Counted from the first letter of the stretch, positions 26,506 to 36,708 are shown. The stretch is DNA of 64,000 nt from Paracoccaceae bacterium (GCA_026710155.1 JAPORQ010000081.1:1-64000); one strand, 5' to 3'. Translations and numbers: made by a program. Notes: generated by a model not told the origin, from the letters alone.

Positions 26506-28260
26506 ATGTCAATTCTTACTGAAAGTCTTGCTGGCAAAATTTCAAAAATTGGTATGGTTGAAAAAGAGGTGAAGGACAATTCAATACCGATTGACGGGAG
26601 ATCGTACCTGAAGGGGCCCAATTCTCCACCATTGGTCAACATGACCATACCGGAACAATTGGAGCGTACGGTATCAAGGTTTGGACATAGGGAGGCATTG
26701 GTTTTCCATGACAAAGGAATCCGGCTGAGTTATTACGAATTTGATTGTGAAGTAAAAAAGCTTGCAGCGGGTCTGTTGGCCCTGGGTTTGGCAAAAGGTG
26801 ATAGGGTTGGAATTTGGTCTCCCAATCGGCTTGAATGGGTTCTTACCCAATTCGCGACTTCCTGCGTGGGTTTGATTCTCGTCAATATCAATCCAGCTTA
26901 TCGATTGTCAGAACTCGAATATGTTTTGAACAAGGTAGGTTGCAAAGCCCTTATTTCTGCAAAGGCATTCAAGACATCAGATTATGTTGGAATGTTGCGA
27001 AAGCTTGCTCCTGAATTGGAATCATGCAGGCCCGGCCAGCTGCGGTCCAGCAAACTCCCAAATCTTCAAAGCATTGTTGTAATGGACGATATTCAGGAGC
27101 CGGGAATGTTATCATTCCCTGATTTGATGCAACTGGGAGGGGCTGATCAGGAGATCAGGTTAAAAGCAATCAATAAAACGCTTTGTCCAGATGAGGCGAT
27201 CAACATACAATTTACTTCTGGAACAACCGGTTTACCCAAAGGTGCAACTCTTTCACACAACAATATCGTCAATAATGCTCGTTTTGTAGTTGATCGAATT
27301 AGGCTTCAGGAAGTTGATCGACTTGCCATTCCAGTTCCATTATACCATTGTTTTGGAATGGTTATGGGCGTATTGGGAGCAGTGAGTTGCGGGGCAGCCA
27401 TGATATTTCCGAGTGAGTCATTCAATGTTTCCAATACACTTGATGCACTTGCCGATGAACGTTGTACTGCGGTTTACGGAGTTCCCACCATGTTTCTTGC
27501 GATGTTGGAAGAACTGGAAAATTCCCCTCGCGATGTTTCATGTTTGCGAACTGGTATAATGGCTGGGGCTCCTTGTCCTATAGAAATCATGAAAAGGGTC
27601 AACAATGAATTGAACCTTAATGAGATCACGATTTGTTACGGTATGACTGAAACGTCACCAGTGTCCTTTCAAAGCTTTGTTGATGATCCGATTGACAAAA
27701 GGTGTGAAACAGTTGGAAGGGTTCATCCGCATTTGGAGGTAAAGATCATCGATCACCAAGGTGAAGTCGTTCGTGTTGGTGTTCAAGGCGAGCTGTGTAC
27801 CAGCGGATACTCGGTAATGAAAGGATATTGGGAAGATCAGGAAAAAACGGATGAAAGTATAATCAATGGTTGGATGCACTCAGGTGATTTGGCAATAATT
27901 GATGACGAAGGGTTTTGTAACATAGTAGGACGTGTAAAGGATATGATCATTCGTGGGGGTGAAAATGTGTACCCGCGTGAAATCGAGGAATATCTCATCC
28001 GTCACCCGAAGGTCAATGACGTACAGGTTTTTGGTATCCCCGATGAAAAACTGGGGGAATCGGTATGTGCCTGGATCATTATCAAACCCGGAATGGACCT
28101 CGATGAGTCAGAACTCAAGGAATATTGTGACGACAATGTCGCCTACTTCAAGATTCCCTCGCATTTCAAATTTGTTGAGGAGTTTCCGATGACTGTCACT
28201 GGCAAGCCACAAAAGTTTCTCATGCGTGAAAAAATGTTGGAAATTCTGGAAAAAAGTTAA
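26506..28260 (+). CDS. AMP-forming acyl-CoA synthetase
   Basis: A 584-residue member of the adenylate-forming superfamily. The phosphate loop is FTSGTTGLPKGATLSH and the adenine motif is GMTETSP. The ATP/hinge motif runs WMHSGDLAIIDDEGF to GRVKDMIIRGGENVYP, and the C-terminal catalytic lysine is in TGKPQKF. It activates a carboxylic acid to its CoA thioester in the cytosol; the sequence is closest to medium-chain or FadK-like enzymes. It starts 10 nt after the ATPase-amidase fusion, which suggests that the acid released by the amidase is its substrate. That last step is inference. Confidence 0.88.
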   Translation: MSILTESLAGKISKIGMVEKEVKDNSIPIDGRSYLKGPNSPPLVNMTIPEQLERTVSRFGHREALVFHDKGIRLSYYEFDCEVKKLAAGLLALGLAKGDRVGIWSPNRLEWVLTQFATSCVGLILVNINPAYRLSELEYVLNKVGCKALISAKAFKTSDYVGMLRKLAPELESCRPGQLRSSKLPNLQSIVVMDDIQEPGMLSFPDLMQLGGADQEIRLKAINKTLCPDEAINIQFTSGTTGLPKGATLSHNNIVNNARFVVDRIRLQEVDRLAIPVPLYHCFGMVMGVLGAVSCGAAMIFPSESFNVSNTLDALADERCTAVYGVPTMFLAMLEELENSPRDVSCLRTGIMAGAPCPIEIMKRVNNELNLNEITICYGMTETSPVSFQSFVDDPIDKRCETVGRVHPHLEVKIIDHQGEVVRVGVQGELCTSGYSVMKGYWEDQEKTDESIINGWMHSGDLAIIDDEGFCNIVGRVKDMIIRGGENVYPREIEEYLIRHPKVNDVQVFGIPDEKLGESVCAWIIIKPGMDLDESELKEYCDDNVAYFKIPSHFKFVEEFPMTVTGKPQKFLMREKMLEILEKS

Positions 28261-28377
28261 TTCCAACCTCAAATTAAACAGGCTTATATATACTCTGTCT
28301 TACAATCATCGAAAAATGCATGTTAAAATTTTTTGATCCCTGGTCATTTATGATGTCAGTTTTAGGATTTTCTGAAA

Positions 28378-29067
28378 ATGGACAACCGTCTGATACTTGC
28401 CCTTGATTACACTCATCCTTTAGAGGCCAGAAAAATGGTGGAAAAATTGGATTCCGCCATTGGTTTCTACAAGGTTGGACAGATCATGTTGGCCAATGGC
28501 GGATTGGAATTTTGCAAGGAGTTGAAGGAGCAATATGGTAAAAGGGTTTTCCTTGATTTGAAACTCTTTGATATAGGTAATACTGTTGAAAAGGCCGTTA
28601 GGGCCTTGTCGGCATTCCAGTTTGATTTTCTTACTGTTCATGGGGATCCCCATGTTGTTGAAGCTGCTGTCAGGGGGCGAGGAGAATCTTCAACCAAAAT
28701 ACTCGCTATAACCATACTGACCTCGCTTGATCGTGAAGATCTTGATGGTGCCCTGTATCAAAATGGTGACCTTGAAACCCTGGTGGGTAAAAGGGCAGAA
28801 ATTGCCTTTGAGGCAGGGGCAGACGGAGTCGTATCTTCACCGCGTGAGGTTGGGCTGATTCGGGGTCTGAAATACGGCCAATCAAAACTCATTGTAACTC
28901 CTGGCATCAGACCGGTCAATTCTGAAAAGGATGATCAGAAAAGAACCCTGAACCCGCGTGGGGCAATCCTTAATGGATCAGATTATCTGGTTGTCGGGAG
29001 GGCCATTACTCAATCTCCCGATCCCATGGCCGTTATAGAGAATATTGTTGAAACCCTGCCTCCCTGA
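28378..29067 (+). CDS. pyrF: Orotidine 5'-phosphate decarboxylase
   Basis: A 229-residue TIM-barrel enzyme of the last step of UMP synthesis. It has LILALDYT at the start, the catalytic D-x-K-x-x-D motif at Asp60-Lys62-Asp65 (FLDLKLFDIGNT) and the phosphate-binding end VTPGIRP...YLVVGRAI. It is the group I bacterial type and full length. It stands alone between the importer operon and dinB, 15 nt upstream of the latter, so the two are likely co-transcribed. Confidence 0.95.
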   Translation: MDNRLILALDYTHPLEARKMVEKLDSAIGFYKVGQIMLANGGLEFCKELKEQYGKRVFLDLKLFDIGNTVEKAVRALSAFQFDFLTVHGDPHVVEAAVRGRGESSTKILAITILTSLDREDLDGALYQNGDLETLVGKRAEIAFEAGADGVVSSPREVGLIRGLKYGQSKLIVTPGIRPVNSEKDDQKRTLNPRGAILNGSDYLVVGRAITQSPDPMAVIENIVETLPP

Positions 29068-29082
29068 TTGCCTGGTTGATAT

Positions 29083-30345
29083 GTGAACATGAGATCATTG
29101 TGCCGAAATTGTGAGCTGATGTTCGAAGGGGAAGGAATTTGTCCCGAATGTCGATCGCCGAGAATTGTTTCACACCCTGAATTGTCATTGTTGAACATTG
29201 CCCATATAGATTGTGATGCCTTCTTTGCATCTGTAGAAAAAAGAGACAATCCCGACCTGATCAATAAACCTGTTATCATTGGCGGAGGAAACCGGGGAGT
29301 TGTCTCCACAGCTTGTTACATTGCCAGAATCAAGGGAGTTCATTCTGCCATGCCGATGTATCAAGCCATGCGGCTATGCCCGGATGCAGTAATCGTAAGG
29401 CCTCGTATGGGTGTGTATTCTGCTGTTTCAAAGGAAATTGTCAAGCTCATGAAGGAAATGACACCACAGGTTGAAACAATTTCCGTTGACGAAGCCTTTA
29501 TGGATTTCTCCGGAACCTCATTGCTTTATAAAGCTTCCCCTGCCCAGCTAATGGTGAAACTTATTAATCAGATTGAACGAGAGGTTGGCATTACCTGCTC
29601 GGTTGGCCTTTCCATAAACAAGTTTTTGGCCAAGATTGCCTCTGATCTGGAAAAACCAAAGGGCTTCTCGCTTATTGGCTCGGACGATATTGACAAGGTA
29701 TTGGGCAACAAGCCCCTTACCATCATTCCTGGGGTTGGGAAGGCATTTCAGAAAAAACTTGAAAAGGAAGGCTTGTTTACATTTTTTGACTTGCAAAAGG
29801 TTCCCAGGGAAGAACTTGAGGAAAAATTTGGCAAGTTTGGCAATCGTTTATGGCACCTCTGCAGAGGTCAAGATCATCGAATCACAAAGGTCACAAGACC
29901 CATCAAGAGCATTTCCAATGAGACCACCTTCAATACCGACATTTCGGATTACAAGAAACTTGAGGGATATGCCTGGCGATTGACTGAGAAGGTTACTGAC
30001 CGGGCCAAGGAAAAAGGATTGGTTGGCAACACCGTCACCTTGAAATTGAAACAACACAATCACAAGGTCCATACCCGGCAAGAAAGGCTCAAAATTCCTA
30101 CAAATCTGGCAAGCCAGATTTTCCCGGTTGCCCGTTCATTGCTGAAACCCATGGTTAAAGACTTTGCTCCCTTCCGGTTAGTGGGAATAGGATTGAGTGG
30201 TCTGGAAAACGAATCCCGGCAAATCAATCAATCCCTTGAACTGAATCCCGAATTGGCCTCACAGAGACGTGTCGAGAATGTTTCCGATGAATTGCGGAGA
30301 AAATTTGGTCCCAATGCTCTTAGAAAGGGGATGGCCCTCAATTAG
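29083..30345 (+). CDS. dinB: DNA polymerase IV with N-terminal zinc ribbon
   Basis: A 420-residue Y-family translesion polymerase. The catalytic acids are in HIDCDAFFASVEKRD and SVDEAFMD. The fingers (RPVIIGG-type NKPVIIGGGNRGVVSTACY), the helix-hairpin-helix (IIPGVGKAFQKKLEKEGLFT) and the little-finger domain are all present. Before the polymerase lies a C-x2-C...C-x2-C ribbon (Cys7, Cys10, Cys20, Cys23), a form seen in many Alphaproteobacteria and useful as a lineage hint. The start is GTG (29083) or the ATG two codons later. No beta-clamp-binding peptide is obvious at the C-terminus. Confidence 0.93.
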   Translation: MNMRSLCRNCELMFEGEGICPECRSPRIVSHPELSLLNIAHIDCDAFFASVEKRDNPDLINKPVIIGGGNRGVVSTACYIARIKGVHSAMPMYQAMRLCPDAVIVRPRMGVYSAVSKEIVKLMKEMTPQVETISVDEAFMDFSGTSLLYKASPAQLMVKLINQIEREVGITCSVGLSINKFLAKIASDLEKPKGFSLIGSDDIDKVLGNKPLTIIPGVGKAFQKKLEKEGLFTFFDLQKVPREELEEKFGKFGNRLWHLCRGQDHRITKVTRPIKSISNETTFNTDISDYKKLEGYAWRLTEKVTDRAKEKGLVGNTVTLKLKQHNHKVHTRQERLKIPTNLASQIFPVARSLLKPMVKDFAPFRLVGIGLSGLENESRQINQSLELNPELASQRRVENVSDELRRKFGPNALRKGMALN

Positions 30346-30372
30346 ATACCCTGAATATTTTGAACATGTTGA

Positions 30373-31503
30373 TCAATACACATGCGGGTTATCAATAAGT
30401 GGCCAAATTTTTCTGCTCAGGTTCATGTAGACGTTTGTATTTGGGTTGCTTGGATACAATCCATCAATAGCAACATAGATAATTTTCGAAGCAATTTCTG
30501 AAAATGACGCGTAGAAATGATTGGTGGATTTCACCACAAGTACAGATTTTTCATTTGGTATTATTCCAAAATTTGAGAACACATTTGGATTAAAAACCTG
30601 ACAACGCACAGAATTGAGAATGACATCTATACCTTCAACATTGATCCAGACACTATCTCCCAATGGTACAACACTATCACCAAAGTTCTGGCAAGCATTT
30701 CTCATAATTCAACAAATGGTTACTTCTGCATCAAGGGGTTTTCCTCCCGCGAGAGACATCTTTCCACCAAATCGAAGTTGTAATTTCACATTTTCACCTG
30801 CCGATATACATGTCCGGACAGCAACTGGGTCCCAGATGGTTGCCATTGCTGCATTATGAACTTTCTGCCGAATCATCTCTTGGAGCAAAATTGTTGAATC
30901 GCCTGGAACACCACCACCGGGATTATCCCAAACATCAGCAATTACAATTGGTCTGTCGGTCACAAATTTAGTTAGATTTATGGCCTCGCAAGGCAAAATT
31001 AGTTCAGGTCGCGTCTTCCCTCTCATGGAAAAGAACTCCAACCCCAGCTTTCTTGCCAAAGCATCACCCTCAGGCTGGGCATCGTCAGTAATCACAATTA
31101 TTTTGGCGCCTAGATCTGGAACATCACCGGCCATGAAACCATGGATGACTGAAACTGATAGTGTTTTTCCCTTCCCTTCAAGGTTTTTTACCTTCTTTAC
31201 AAAACTTTGCATTGGTTCCCGGGTTGTGGGAAAAACATCAATGAAACGACAGTCAAATGTTGAAATTACCGGCCTTATGGAACCCTTGATAGTGCGATTG
31301 ACCAAATTGACCAAATCCTTGGCAGCATCCACAAAGTCAATGTGAGGGAACTCCTTGAAGACTGTGATCAAATCTGTATTCTTGACCATCTTGTCTGTAA
31401 GGTGGCAGTGGGGATCAAGTGTAACACCTATAACGACACTTGGACCTACAATCTTACGAATTTCATCAATGAGTTCACCTTCGCAATCTACCTCTCTGGT
31501 TGC
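30373..31503 (-). pseudogene. M81-family MlrC-like metallopeptidase, truncated and with in-frame stop
   Basis: From 31503 the minus strand encodes GELIDEIRKIVGPSVVIGVT, LDPHCHLTDKM, FKEFPHIDFVDAAKDL and RPVISTFDCRFIDVFPTTRE, which is MlrC (M81) from about residue 115. A TGA at 30709-30711 interrupts it, but the same frame resumes with IMRNACQNFGDSVVPLGDSV, LNSVRCQVFNPNVF and VVKSTNHFYASFS, the expected MlrC_C domain. The first 115 codons are missing; a TGA precedes 31503. MlrC proteins hydrolyse cyclic or linear peptides and often neighbour a D-threonine-aldolase-like gene, as here. Two independent lesions indicate a dead gene. Confidence 0.8.
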
Positions 31504-31676
31504 TCACTCAGATGACACAAGACATTACCCGATAGGAGACTAAAACCCTTCTTGGCAATATGGTATATTGGTTCATTGTGACCTTAAATTGCAAATAGGC
31601 CAAGGTTAGTGACCTGCAACCATTATCATCTAAAGCACGAAACACGACTCTTCAAAAAATCAAATATCAAATCCAA

Positions 31677-32777
31677 ATGACATACAAAGAAGCACAGTCA
31701 TTTTTCAGTTTCAAAGAAACAGCAACATGTTTGGATAAGCTGGATACTCCCATACCAGTTATTGATCTGGAGAAGGTGCTTCAAAACCTGATCGGCGTTC
31801 AAAGACATTTTGATGATTTGGGTATTGCTTTTAGGCCACATGTCAAAACCCACAAAATGGTGCCGTTTGCCAAAATCCAACTGCATTTGGGTGCCTGCGG
31901 AATAACTGTCCAAAAGTTGGGAGAAGCTGAAATCATGTCTGAAGCCGGCATTGGTGATATTTTGATTGCCTATAACATTGTCGGCCAGCGAAAACTGGCC
32001 AGATTGATCAATCTGTCCAGACAGACCAAACTTACCCTGGTTGCCGATAATGAATTCTGTATCTCACAGTTGAATACGGCAGCGGCAAGCAACAACATCA
32101 AACTGGATTTGCTCATCGAATGTGATACAGGTTTGAAGCGAAACGGTCTTGCCAAACCCGAACAGGTATTGCAATTGGCGCAAACCATTGTTTCAAGTTC
32201 AAATTTACGTTTCAAGGGTCTCATGACCTATCCACCGCCAGGTGCAAGGAAAGGGGTTTGCATTATCATGTCTGACTTGCGAAAGGTTCTTGAGGGCAAT
32301 GGTATTCCAGTGGAAACAATATCCTCTGGGGGCACCATGGATCTCTTTTTGGAAGAGGGGTTGGAGGGGATAACCGAATACCGGGCTGGAACCTATATTT
32401 TCAATGATCGGATGATATGGGAAAAGGGTGTTTGCCAGCTTCGGAATTGTGCGGCGAGAGTATTAACCACCGTGGTTTCAAAACCTGCAGAAGACAGGAT
32501 CATTCTGGATGCGGGTTCAAAGGCATTGACAAGTGACCTTAATGGCTTGATCGGTTATGGCATAGATACAGGTTCACGGGCCAAGGTAAAGAAACTGAGT
32601 GAGGAACATGGCCAGATGGAAGTGATGGGCGAGCATTCACCCAATGTTGGGGATCTCGTGGAGATACTCCCAAATCATATCTGTCCCGTTATCAATCTGT
32701 ACGATTACATAGCTCTGAAATTGGGCGACAGGATGTTGGGGCTCGTCAAGGTTGATGCCAGAGGCCGCGTTAGTTGA
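31677..32777 (+). CDS. PLP-dependent D-threonine aldolase / D-serine dehydratase-like protein (DSD1 family)
   Basis: A 366-residue fold-type III PLP enzyme. It has the typical opening LDTPIPVIDLEKVLQN and the lysine that binds PLP in RPHVKTHKM. The metal-binding C-terminal part has no obvious gaps (LDAGSKALTSD, GDLVEILPNHICPVINLYD, with a His-x-Cys pair). Members cleave D-threonine-type beta-hydroxy D-amino acids or dehydrate D-serine. The divergent neighbour is the broken MlrC gene, with which it is commonly clustered. The exact substrate is unknown. Confidence 0.85.
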   Translation: MTYKEAQSFFSFKETATCLDKLDTPIPVIDLEKVLQNLIGVQRHFDDLGIAFRPHVKTHKMVPFAKIQLHLGACGITVQKLGEAEIMSEAGIGDILIAYNIVGQRKLARLINLSRQTKLTLVADNEFCISQLNTAAASNNIKLDLLIECDTGLKRNGLAKPEQVLQLAQTIVSSSNLRFKGLMTYPPPGARKGVCIIMSDLRKVLEGNGIPVETISSGGTMDLFLEEGLEGITEYRAGTYIFNDRMIWEKGVCQLRNCAARVLTTVVSKPAEDRIILDAGSKALTSDLNGLIGYGIDTGSRAKVKKLSEEHGQMEVMGEHSPNVGDLVEILPNHICPVINLYDYIALKLGDRMLGLVKVDARGRVS

Positions 32778-32984
32778 TTTTGGCTTTTCAGGAAAAATAA
32801 GGTTGCAGCAATCCGCCTGCATTGGCACCCCGATAATGCCCCATTTGACAGAAAATTATGTTGCAAGTGCAGATTTATACCCCACGACTCAATGATCGAA
32901 TGGAATGATGTCGTTTTTCTTCCTTTCCTGGTGATTTCTTCAACAGAAATGCTTTTGAGCAATCAATTAGGGCTGAGCTGTTCT

Positions 32985-33962
32985 TTATTTTACCTTTTTC
33001 AAAATCTTTAAATACTCCCTAAAGTCCCTGGTTGGAGTAATCTGGGCCATAAACTTTTCGAAATACGAGTTTTCAAGGGAAAAGGAATCCTTGATGATTA
33101 GAATTTCATCGGTTTTGCTCTCATGACCAAAATCTTCCACCGAGGCCAGATCTTCAAGAAAATCAGTCGTACCCCTGGTGATTGCCTTGAAGTTGCAATC
33201 AGGATTCTCCCTTAAATAAGCTGCAAATTCTTGGGCGGTTCTGGCTGTATCATAATTGTCCAATTCAAGGTAAAAATAAGCTATCCCGGCTTCAACGAAT
33301 TTCGGATCAAATCCCCATTGGCGGACAAAATGCTCAACAATTTTTTCAAATTCCAGATTGTTGATCATGCCATCTGTCTTGGCAACCTTGAGTGACAGGG
33401 TTGCCAATAGGTCGAAAATACCTACTGCCAGAATATCAAGCGGAGTGTTCAAATATTTGGGTATCGATATGATTCGATCGTCATTCAAGGATCTCAGATA
33501 ACCCCGAAATAGGTTCCATCCCACTCCTGATACAACTCCTGCAGCAATGATCACGACCAATGGTGTGGCTGCCGAACCTATACCCAACAATCCTAGTATG
33601 CCTGATGTACCAAAAAAACCTGTTGCACCCAGCGTACTGGCCACTTTAGCCCCGACCAATCCAACGCCCGTACTATCCCAAACATCTTCCGACATAGTTT
33701 TGATTCGAAGCAAGGCAAAGGCTTTTTCGCCTATCTGGAGCTGGGACTTGAATCTCAATGAATCCCTGAGCGGTGATTCGATGTTCAGATCTGCAAACTT
33801 TTGTTGCCATACCTTCTGGTCATTGCTTTCGGCAATTTTGACCAACTCCGGATTTTCAATCTTGGGAGACCGCTTCCTGCCCTTGCCGACAAATGGAATT
33901 TTATTGCTGACACTGGCCGTCAGTACGGCCAGTTTTTTCTTGGTATTGTGATAAAATGCCAA
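32985..33962 (-). CDS. TerB-like domain membrane protein
   Basis: A 325-residue protein. Two adjacent hydrophobic segments lie at about residues 100-150 (Gly-rich, FFGTSGILGLLGIGSA, then PLVVIIAAGVVSGVGW). A domain of about residues 180-260 follows, with helices resembling TerB/DjlA-N (LATLSLKVAKTDGMINNLEF, KIVEHFVRQWGFD). The start is basic (NTKKKLAVLTASVSNK). TerB-like domains are linked to envelope stress and tellurite phenotypes, but the molecular function is open. It is monocistronic and convergent with the upstream PLP gene; a 135-bp region separates it from the tRNA. Confidence 0.55.
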   Translation of the reverse strand: MAFYHNTKKKLAVLTASVSNKIPFVGKGRKRSPKIENPELVKIAESNDQKVWQQKFADLNIESPLRDSLRFKSQLQIGEKAFALLRIKTMSEDVWDSTGVGLVGAKVASTLGATGFFGTSGILGLLGIGSAATPLVVIIAAGVVSGVGWNLFRGYLRSLNDDRIISIPKYLNTPLDILAVGIFDLLATLSLKVAKTDGMINNLEFEKIVEHFVRQWGFDPKFVEAGIAYFYLELDNYDTARTAQEFAAYLRENPDCNFKAITRGTTDFLEDLASVEDFGHESKTDEILIIKDSFSLENSYFEKFMAQITPTRDFREYLKILKKVK

Positions 33963-34097
33963 AGATAACTTCCTTCACACCTGACATGAAAATATATATT
34001 TTCAAAAAATTAGAGAACCATAAGGGAAAGAATTATTGAATATTGGGCCGCAAGTCCTTATATTCGCCAAGCCCATGAAATTAAATTCGATTTTACT

Positions 34098-34172
<75 letters not shown>

Positions 34173-34201
34173 GATGGATCCTTGAACAGAAGAGAAAGAA
34201 A

Positions 34202-34327
34202 ATGAAGGTAAAAAATTCACTTCGCTCCCTGAAGGCCCGGCACCAGCAATGCCGTGTAGTAAGAAGAAAGGGACGGGTTTACGTGATCAACAAGCATCAG
34301 CGCAGATTCAAGGCTCGTCAGGGTTGA
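34202..34327 (+). CDS. rpmJ: Ribosomal protein L36 (Cys-poor, zinc-independent type)
   Basis: A 41-residue basic protein ([20 protein letters not shown], ending [11 protein letters not shown]). This is the longer L36 form common in Proteobacteria. It keeps only one of the zinc-binding Cys and so does not need the metal. It belongs to the large ribosomal subunit. It lies 30 nt after tRNA-Val and probably shares its transcript. Longer frames through the tRNA are artefacts. Confidence 0.93.
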   Translation: MKVKNSLRSLKARHQQCRVVRRKGRVYVINKHQRRFKARQG

Positions 34328-34339
34328 TTTCCTTCTGTA

Positions 34340-35569
34340 TCAACTGAACTCCCGTTGGTCATCAATCACTTTCCCATCGTTGGGCAAAGCCCCCTTTCCC
34401 ACAATTTCAACATCAACCCTTAGATTCAGAATATCCCTGAGCGACTGCTGAAACTTTTCAACCTGACTGCTTTCCGTTTCCAGTTTTACCACTAGCCTGT
34501 CAGATTCATTTTCTCTGCTTACAATGGCCCGGGATTTTGAAACTTCCGAATTTCGCTTCAGAAATTCCTCCATCTGCTCAGGTCTTACAAACATCCCTTT
34601 AACCTTGGTTGTCTGGTCGGCCCTGCCTTTCCAGCCCGCTATCCTCAAGTTCGTCCTACCACATGCACTCTGACCCTTCATCAGAGATGAAAGGTCACCA
34701 GTTGCGAATCTGATCAAGGGAAAATCATCATTGAACACGGTAACCAGAACCTCACCGATTTCACCATCCTCAACTTTTGTTCCTGAGCCTGGTCGAACAA
34801 TCTCGACAATCACATCCTCATCAATAACCAGACCATCATCCGGTACCGTTTCATAGGCAATATTGCCTGCTTCAGCCGTGGCATAAGTTTGCAAACAGAC
34901 AATTCCCCGATCATGATATTCCTGTCTCAATGATGGAAACAACGGACCGCCACTGACACCGGCCTTGGTCAATTGGGAAAGGTCAATACCCATTTCGTCT
35001 GCCTTGTCCAAGATTACCTTCAAATAATCTGGAGTACCGGCATAAGCAGTAACACCGGCATTTTTGGCAATTTGGACCTGCAGTTCGGTATTTCCTGTTC
35101 CAGCGGGAACAATGGTAACCCCCAAGGCTTTTGCCCCACTTTCAAAAATATGACCGGCAGGGGTCAAATGATAGGAAAAACAATTCTGAACTATATCGGT
35201 TTCATCCAGCCCGCAGGCAAAAAGGAATCTGGCCACCCTCCACCAGTCATGTTTGCTGCTCCCCGGTTCATATATTGGACCCGGAGACTGAAAGATATAG
35301 TCAAAATCATTTTCATTCTGGACGGTAAACCCGCCAAAGGGAAGGTTAGAGGCCTGGTATTCCTTGAGGTCTGATTTTCTCAACACGGGAAGTTTTTCCA
35401 AATCACTGGTCGACTTGATTTCATTCAAATCCAGATTCTTGTACAGTCCTGCATACCCCCTCGATTTGGCAGCAGCCAATTTGACCAGAGAAGGCAATGC
35501 CCTGTTGAAATCGTGGGCCCGTTCATCGGGTGATCTTTTTTCCTTGCTATCGTAATGGGCCAAGTTCAC
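34340..35569 (-). CDS. Phenylacetate-CoA ligase-like AMP-forming enzyme
   Basis: A 409-residue PaaK-type adenylate-forming enzyme. It contains the PaaK N-terminal pattern (LPVLRKSDLKEYQ), the substrate region (YAGTPDYLKVILDKADEMGI), the E-AGNIAYET core, TGDLSSLMKG, and the C-terminal ligase domain with DQTTKVKGMFVRPEQMEEFL. PaaK enzymes join aryl or phenylacetic acids to CoA in the cytosol. It is the last gene of the ABC importer operon (overlapping the previous gene by 4 nt) and would trap the imported acid as its CoA ester. The Gly-rich phosphate loop is degenerate (IFQSPGPIYEPGSSK), as in some PaaK relatives. Confidence 0.85.
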   Translation of the reverse strand: MNLAHYDSKEKRSPDERAHDFNRALPSLVKLAAAKSRGYAGLYKNLDLNEIKSTSDLEKLPVLRKSDLKEYQASNLPFGGFTVQNENDFDYIFQSPGPIYEPGSSKHDWWRVARFLFACGLDETDIVQNCFSYHLTPAGHIFESGAKALGVTIVPAGTGNTELQVQIAKNAGVTAYAGTPDYLKVILDKADEMGIDLSQLTKAGVSGGPLFPSLRQEYHDRGIVCLQTYATAEAGNIAYETVPDDGLVIDEDVIVEIVRPGSGTKVEDGEIGEVLVTVFNDDFPLIRFATGDLSSLMKGQSACGRTNLRIAGWKGRADQTTKVKGMFVRPEQMEEFLKRNSEVSKSRAIVSRENESDRLVVKLETESSQVEKFQQSLRDILNLRVDVEIVGKGALPNDGKVIDDQREFS

Positions 35570-35874
35570 TCCACTATCTCAATGATCTGTTTTCCCTTCT
35601 GGGGCAAACGCCTGATCTCGCCTCTTACCTCAAGTTCGAGTTTTACCGTGGCAACATGCCATCCCTGCGATCCCATATTGTTCAATTCCTCTGAGGAAAG
35701 GCATTTGCGAACAGTATCAGTCAATTCTGCAAATGGCAATTGGTTTTCCCGCAAGCACGCAAGAATGGCCTTTCTCACGCAATCGAATTTCCATTTGGGA
35801 ATTCTTGTTTCTCCCTTCTTTCCAAGGGTTGGTGTCCGGCAAGCGACATGGTCTTCAGACACTATCCCAACCAC
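35566..35874 (-). CDS. DUF6958-like small protein
   Basis: A 102-residue soluble protein, PTLGKKGETRIPKWKFDCVR to LGSxGWxxxxVKLxLExRGEI-type sequence (here NMGSQGWHVATVKLELEVRG). This matches the winged-helix-like DUF6958 family found beside ABC importers and in other contexts. Its function is unknown to me. It is squeezed into the operon: its start overlaps the end of the ATPase gene by 13 nt and its stop overlaps the ligase gene by 4 nt, so it is very likely translated with them. Confidence 0.6.
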   Translation of the reverse strand: MVGIVSEDHVACRTPTLGKKGETRIPKWKFDCVRKAILACLRENQLPFAELTDTVRKCLSSEELNNMGSQGWHVATVKLELEVRGEIRRLPQKGKQIIEIVE

Positions 35875-36686
35875 CGTTTTCTTCTTCGGTAGCTTCTGGT
35901 GTGACGAAATGATTTTCGGCCGGCTTCCGACATTCCCAGGTAAAATTCCTTGATGTCAGGGTTCTCCCTCAAATCCTTTGATGGACCGTCCATGACAATT
36001 CGACCAGACTCCAGAATGTAACCGTAATTGGAATACTTCAATGCCATGTTGGTATTCTGCTCGGCCAGAAGAAAACTGACCTTCTCCTTTTGATTCAAAT
36101 CCTTGACGATTTCAAAAATCTCTTCGACAAGTTGTGGTGCCAATCCCATTGATGGTTCATCCAGAAGGATGGTCTCCGGCTTGGACATCAAGGCCCTGCC
36201 AATGGCACACATCTGTTGTTCACCACCTGATGTGTATCCCGCCTGGGATTTTCTTCTTTCCTTCAGTTTTGGGAAATATTCATAGACCTTTTCCAGATCT
36301 GATTTGATATCTGAATTCTTTTCCTTGCGGGTAAAGGCACCTGTCAGCAAATTTTCCTCTATGGTCAAATGTTCGAAACAGTGCCTGCCTTCCATGACCT
36401 GGATCACACCCCGTCGAACCAACTCGGCAGGGGTCAAATCCTGAACCAGGTCTCCCTGATAGGTAATGGTACCCTTGGTCACCTCTCCCCGTTCTGATCG
36501 CAACAGGTTTGAAATGGCCTTCAAGGTGGTTGTTTTGCCAGCCCCATTCCCTCCGAGCAGAGCAACAACACCCCTTTTCGGCAAGGAAAGACTTACACCC
36601 TTCAAAACCAGAATGACCCTGTTATAAATGACCTCGATGTTATTGACAATGAGGAGGGCGTTTTCAGATTTATTCTCTTTGACCAT
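35862..36686 (-). CDS. livF: Branched-chain-type ABC transporter ATPase (LivF-like)
   Basis: A 274-residue ABC ATPase. Walker A is GGNGAGKTT, the signature is TSGGEQQ, Walker B is ILLDEPSMGLAP and the switch region is LLAEQNTNMAL. The insertion RSERGEVTKGTITYQGD and the C-terminal extension (AGRKSFRHTRSYRRRKRW) are typical of importers found with CoA ligases for aromatic acids. It lies downstream of the binding-protein gene and a stem-loop. It pairs with the LivG-like ATPase at 40153. Confidence 0.88.
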   Translation of the reverse strand: MVKENKSENALLIVNNIEVIYNRVILVLKGVSLSLPKRGVVALLGGNGAGKTTTLKAISNLLRSERGEVTKGTITYQGDLVQDLTPAELVRRGVIQVMEGRHCFEHLTIEENLLTGAFTRKEKNSDIKSDLEKVYEYFPKLKERRKSQAGYTSGGEQQMCAIGRALMSKPETILLDEPSMGLAPQLVEEIFEIVKDLNQKEKVSFLLAEQNTNMALKYSNYGYILESGRIVMDGPSKDLRENPDIKEFYLGMSEAGRKSFRHTRSYRRRKRWLG

Positions 36687-36708
36687 GAAGATTCAATTTA
36701 ATTCGGGG

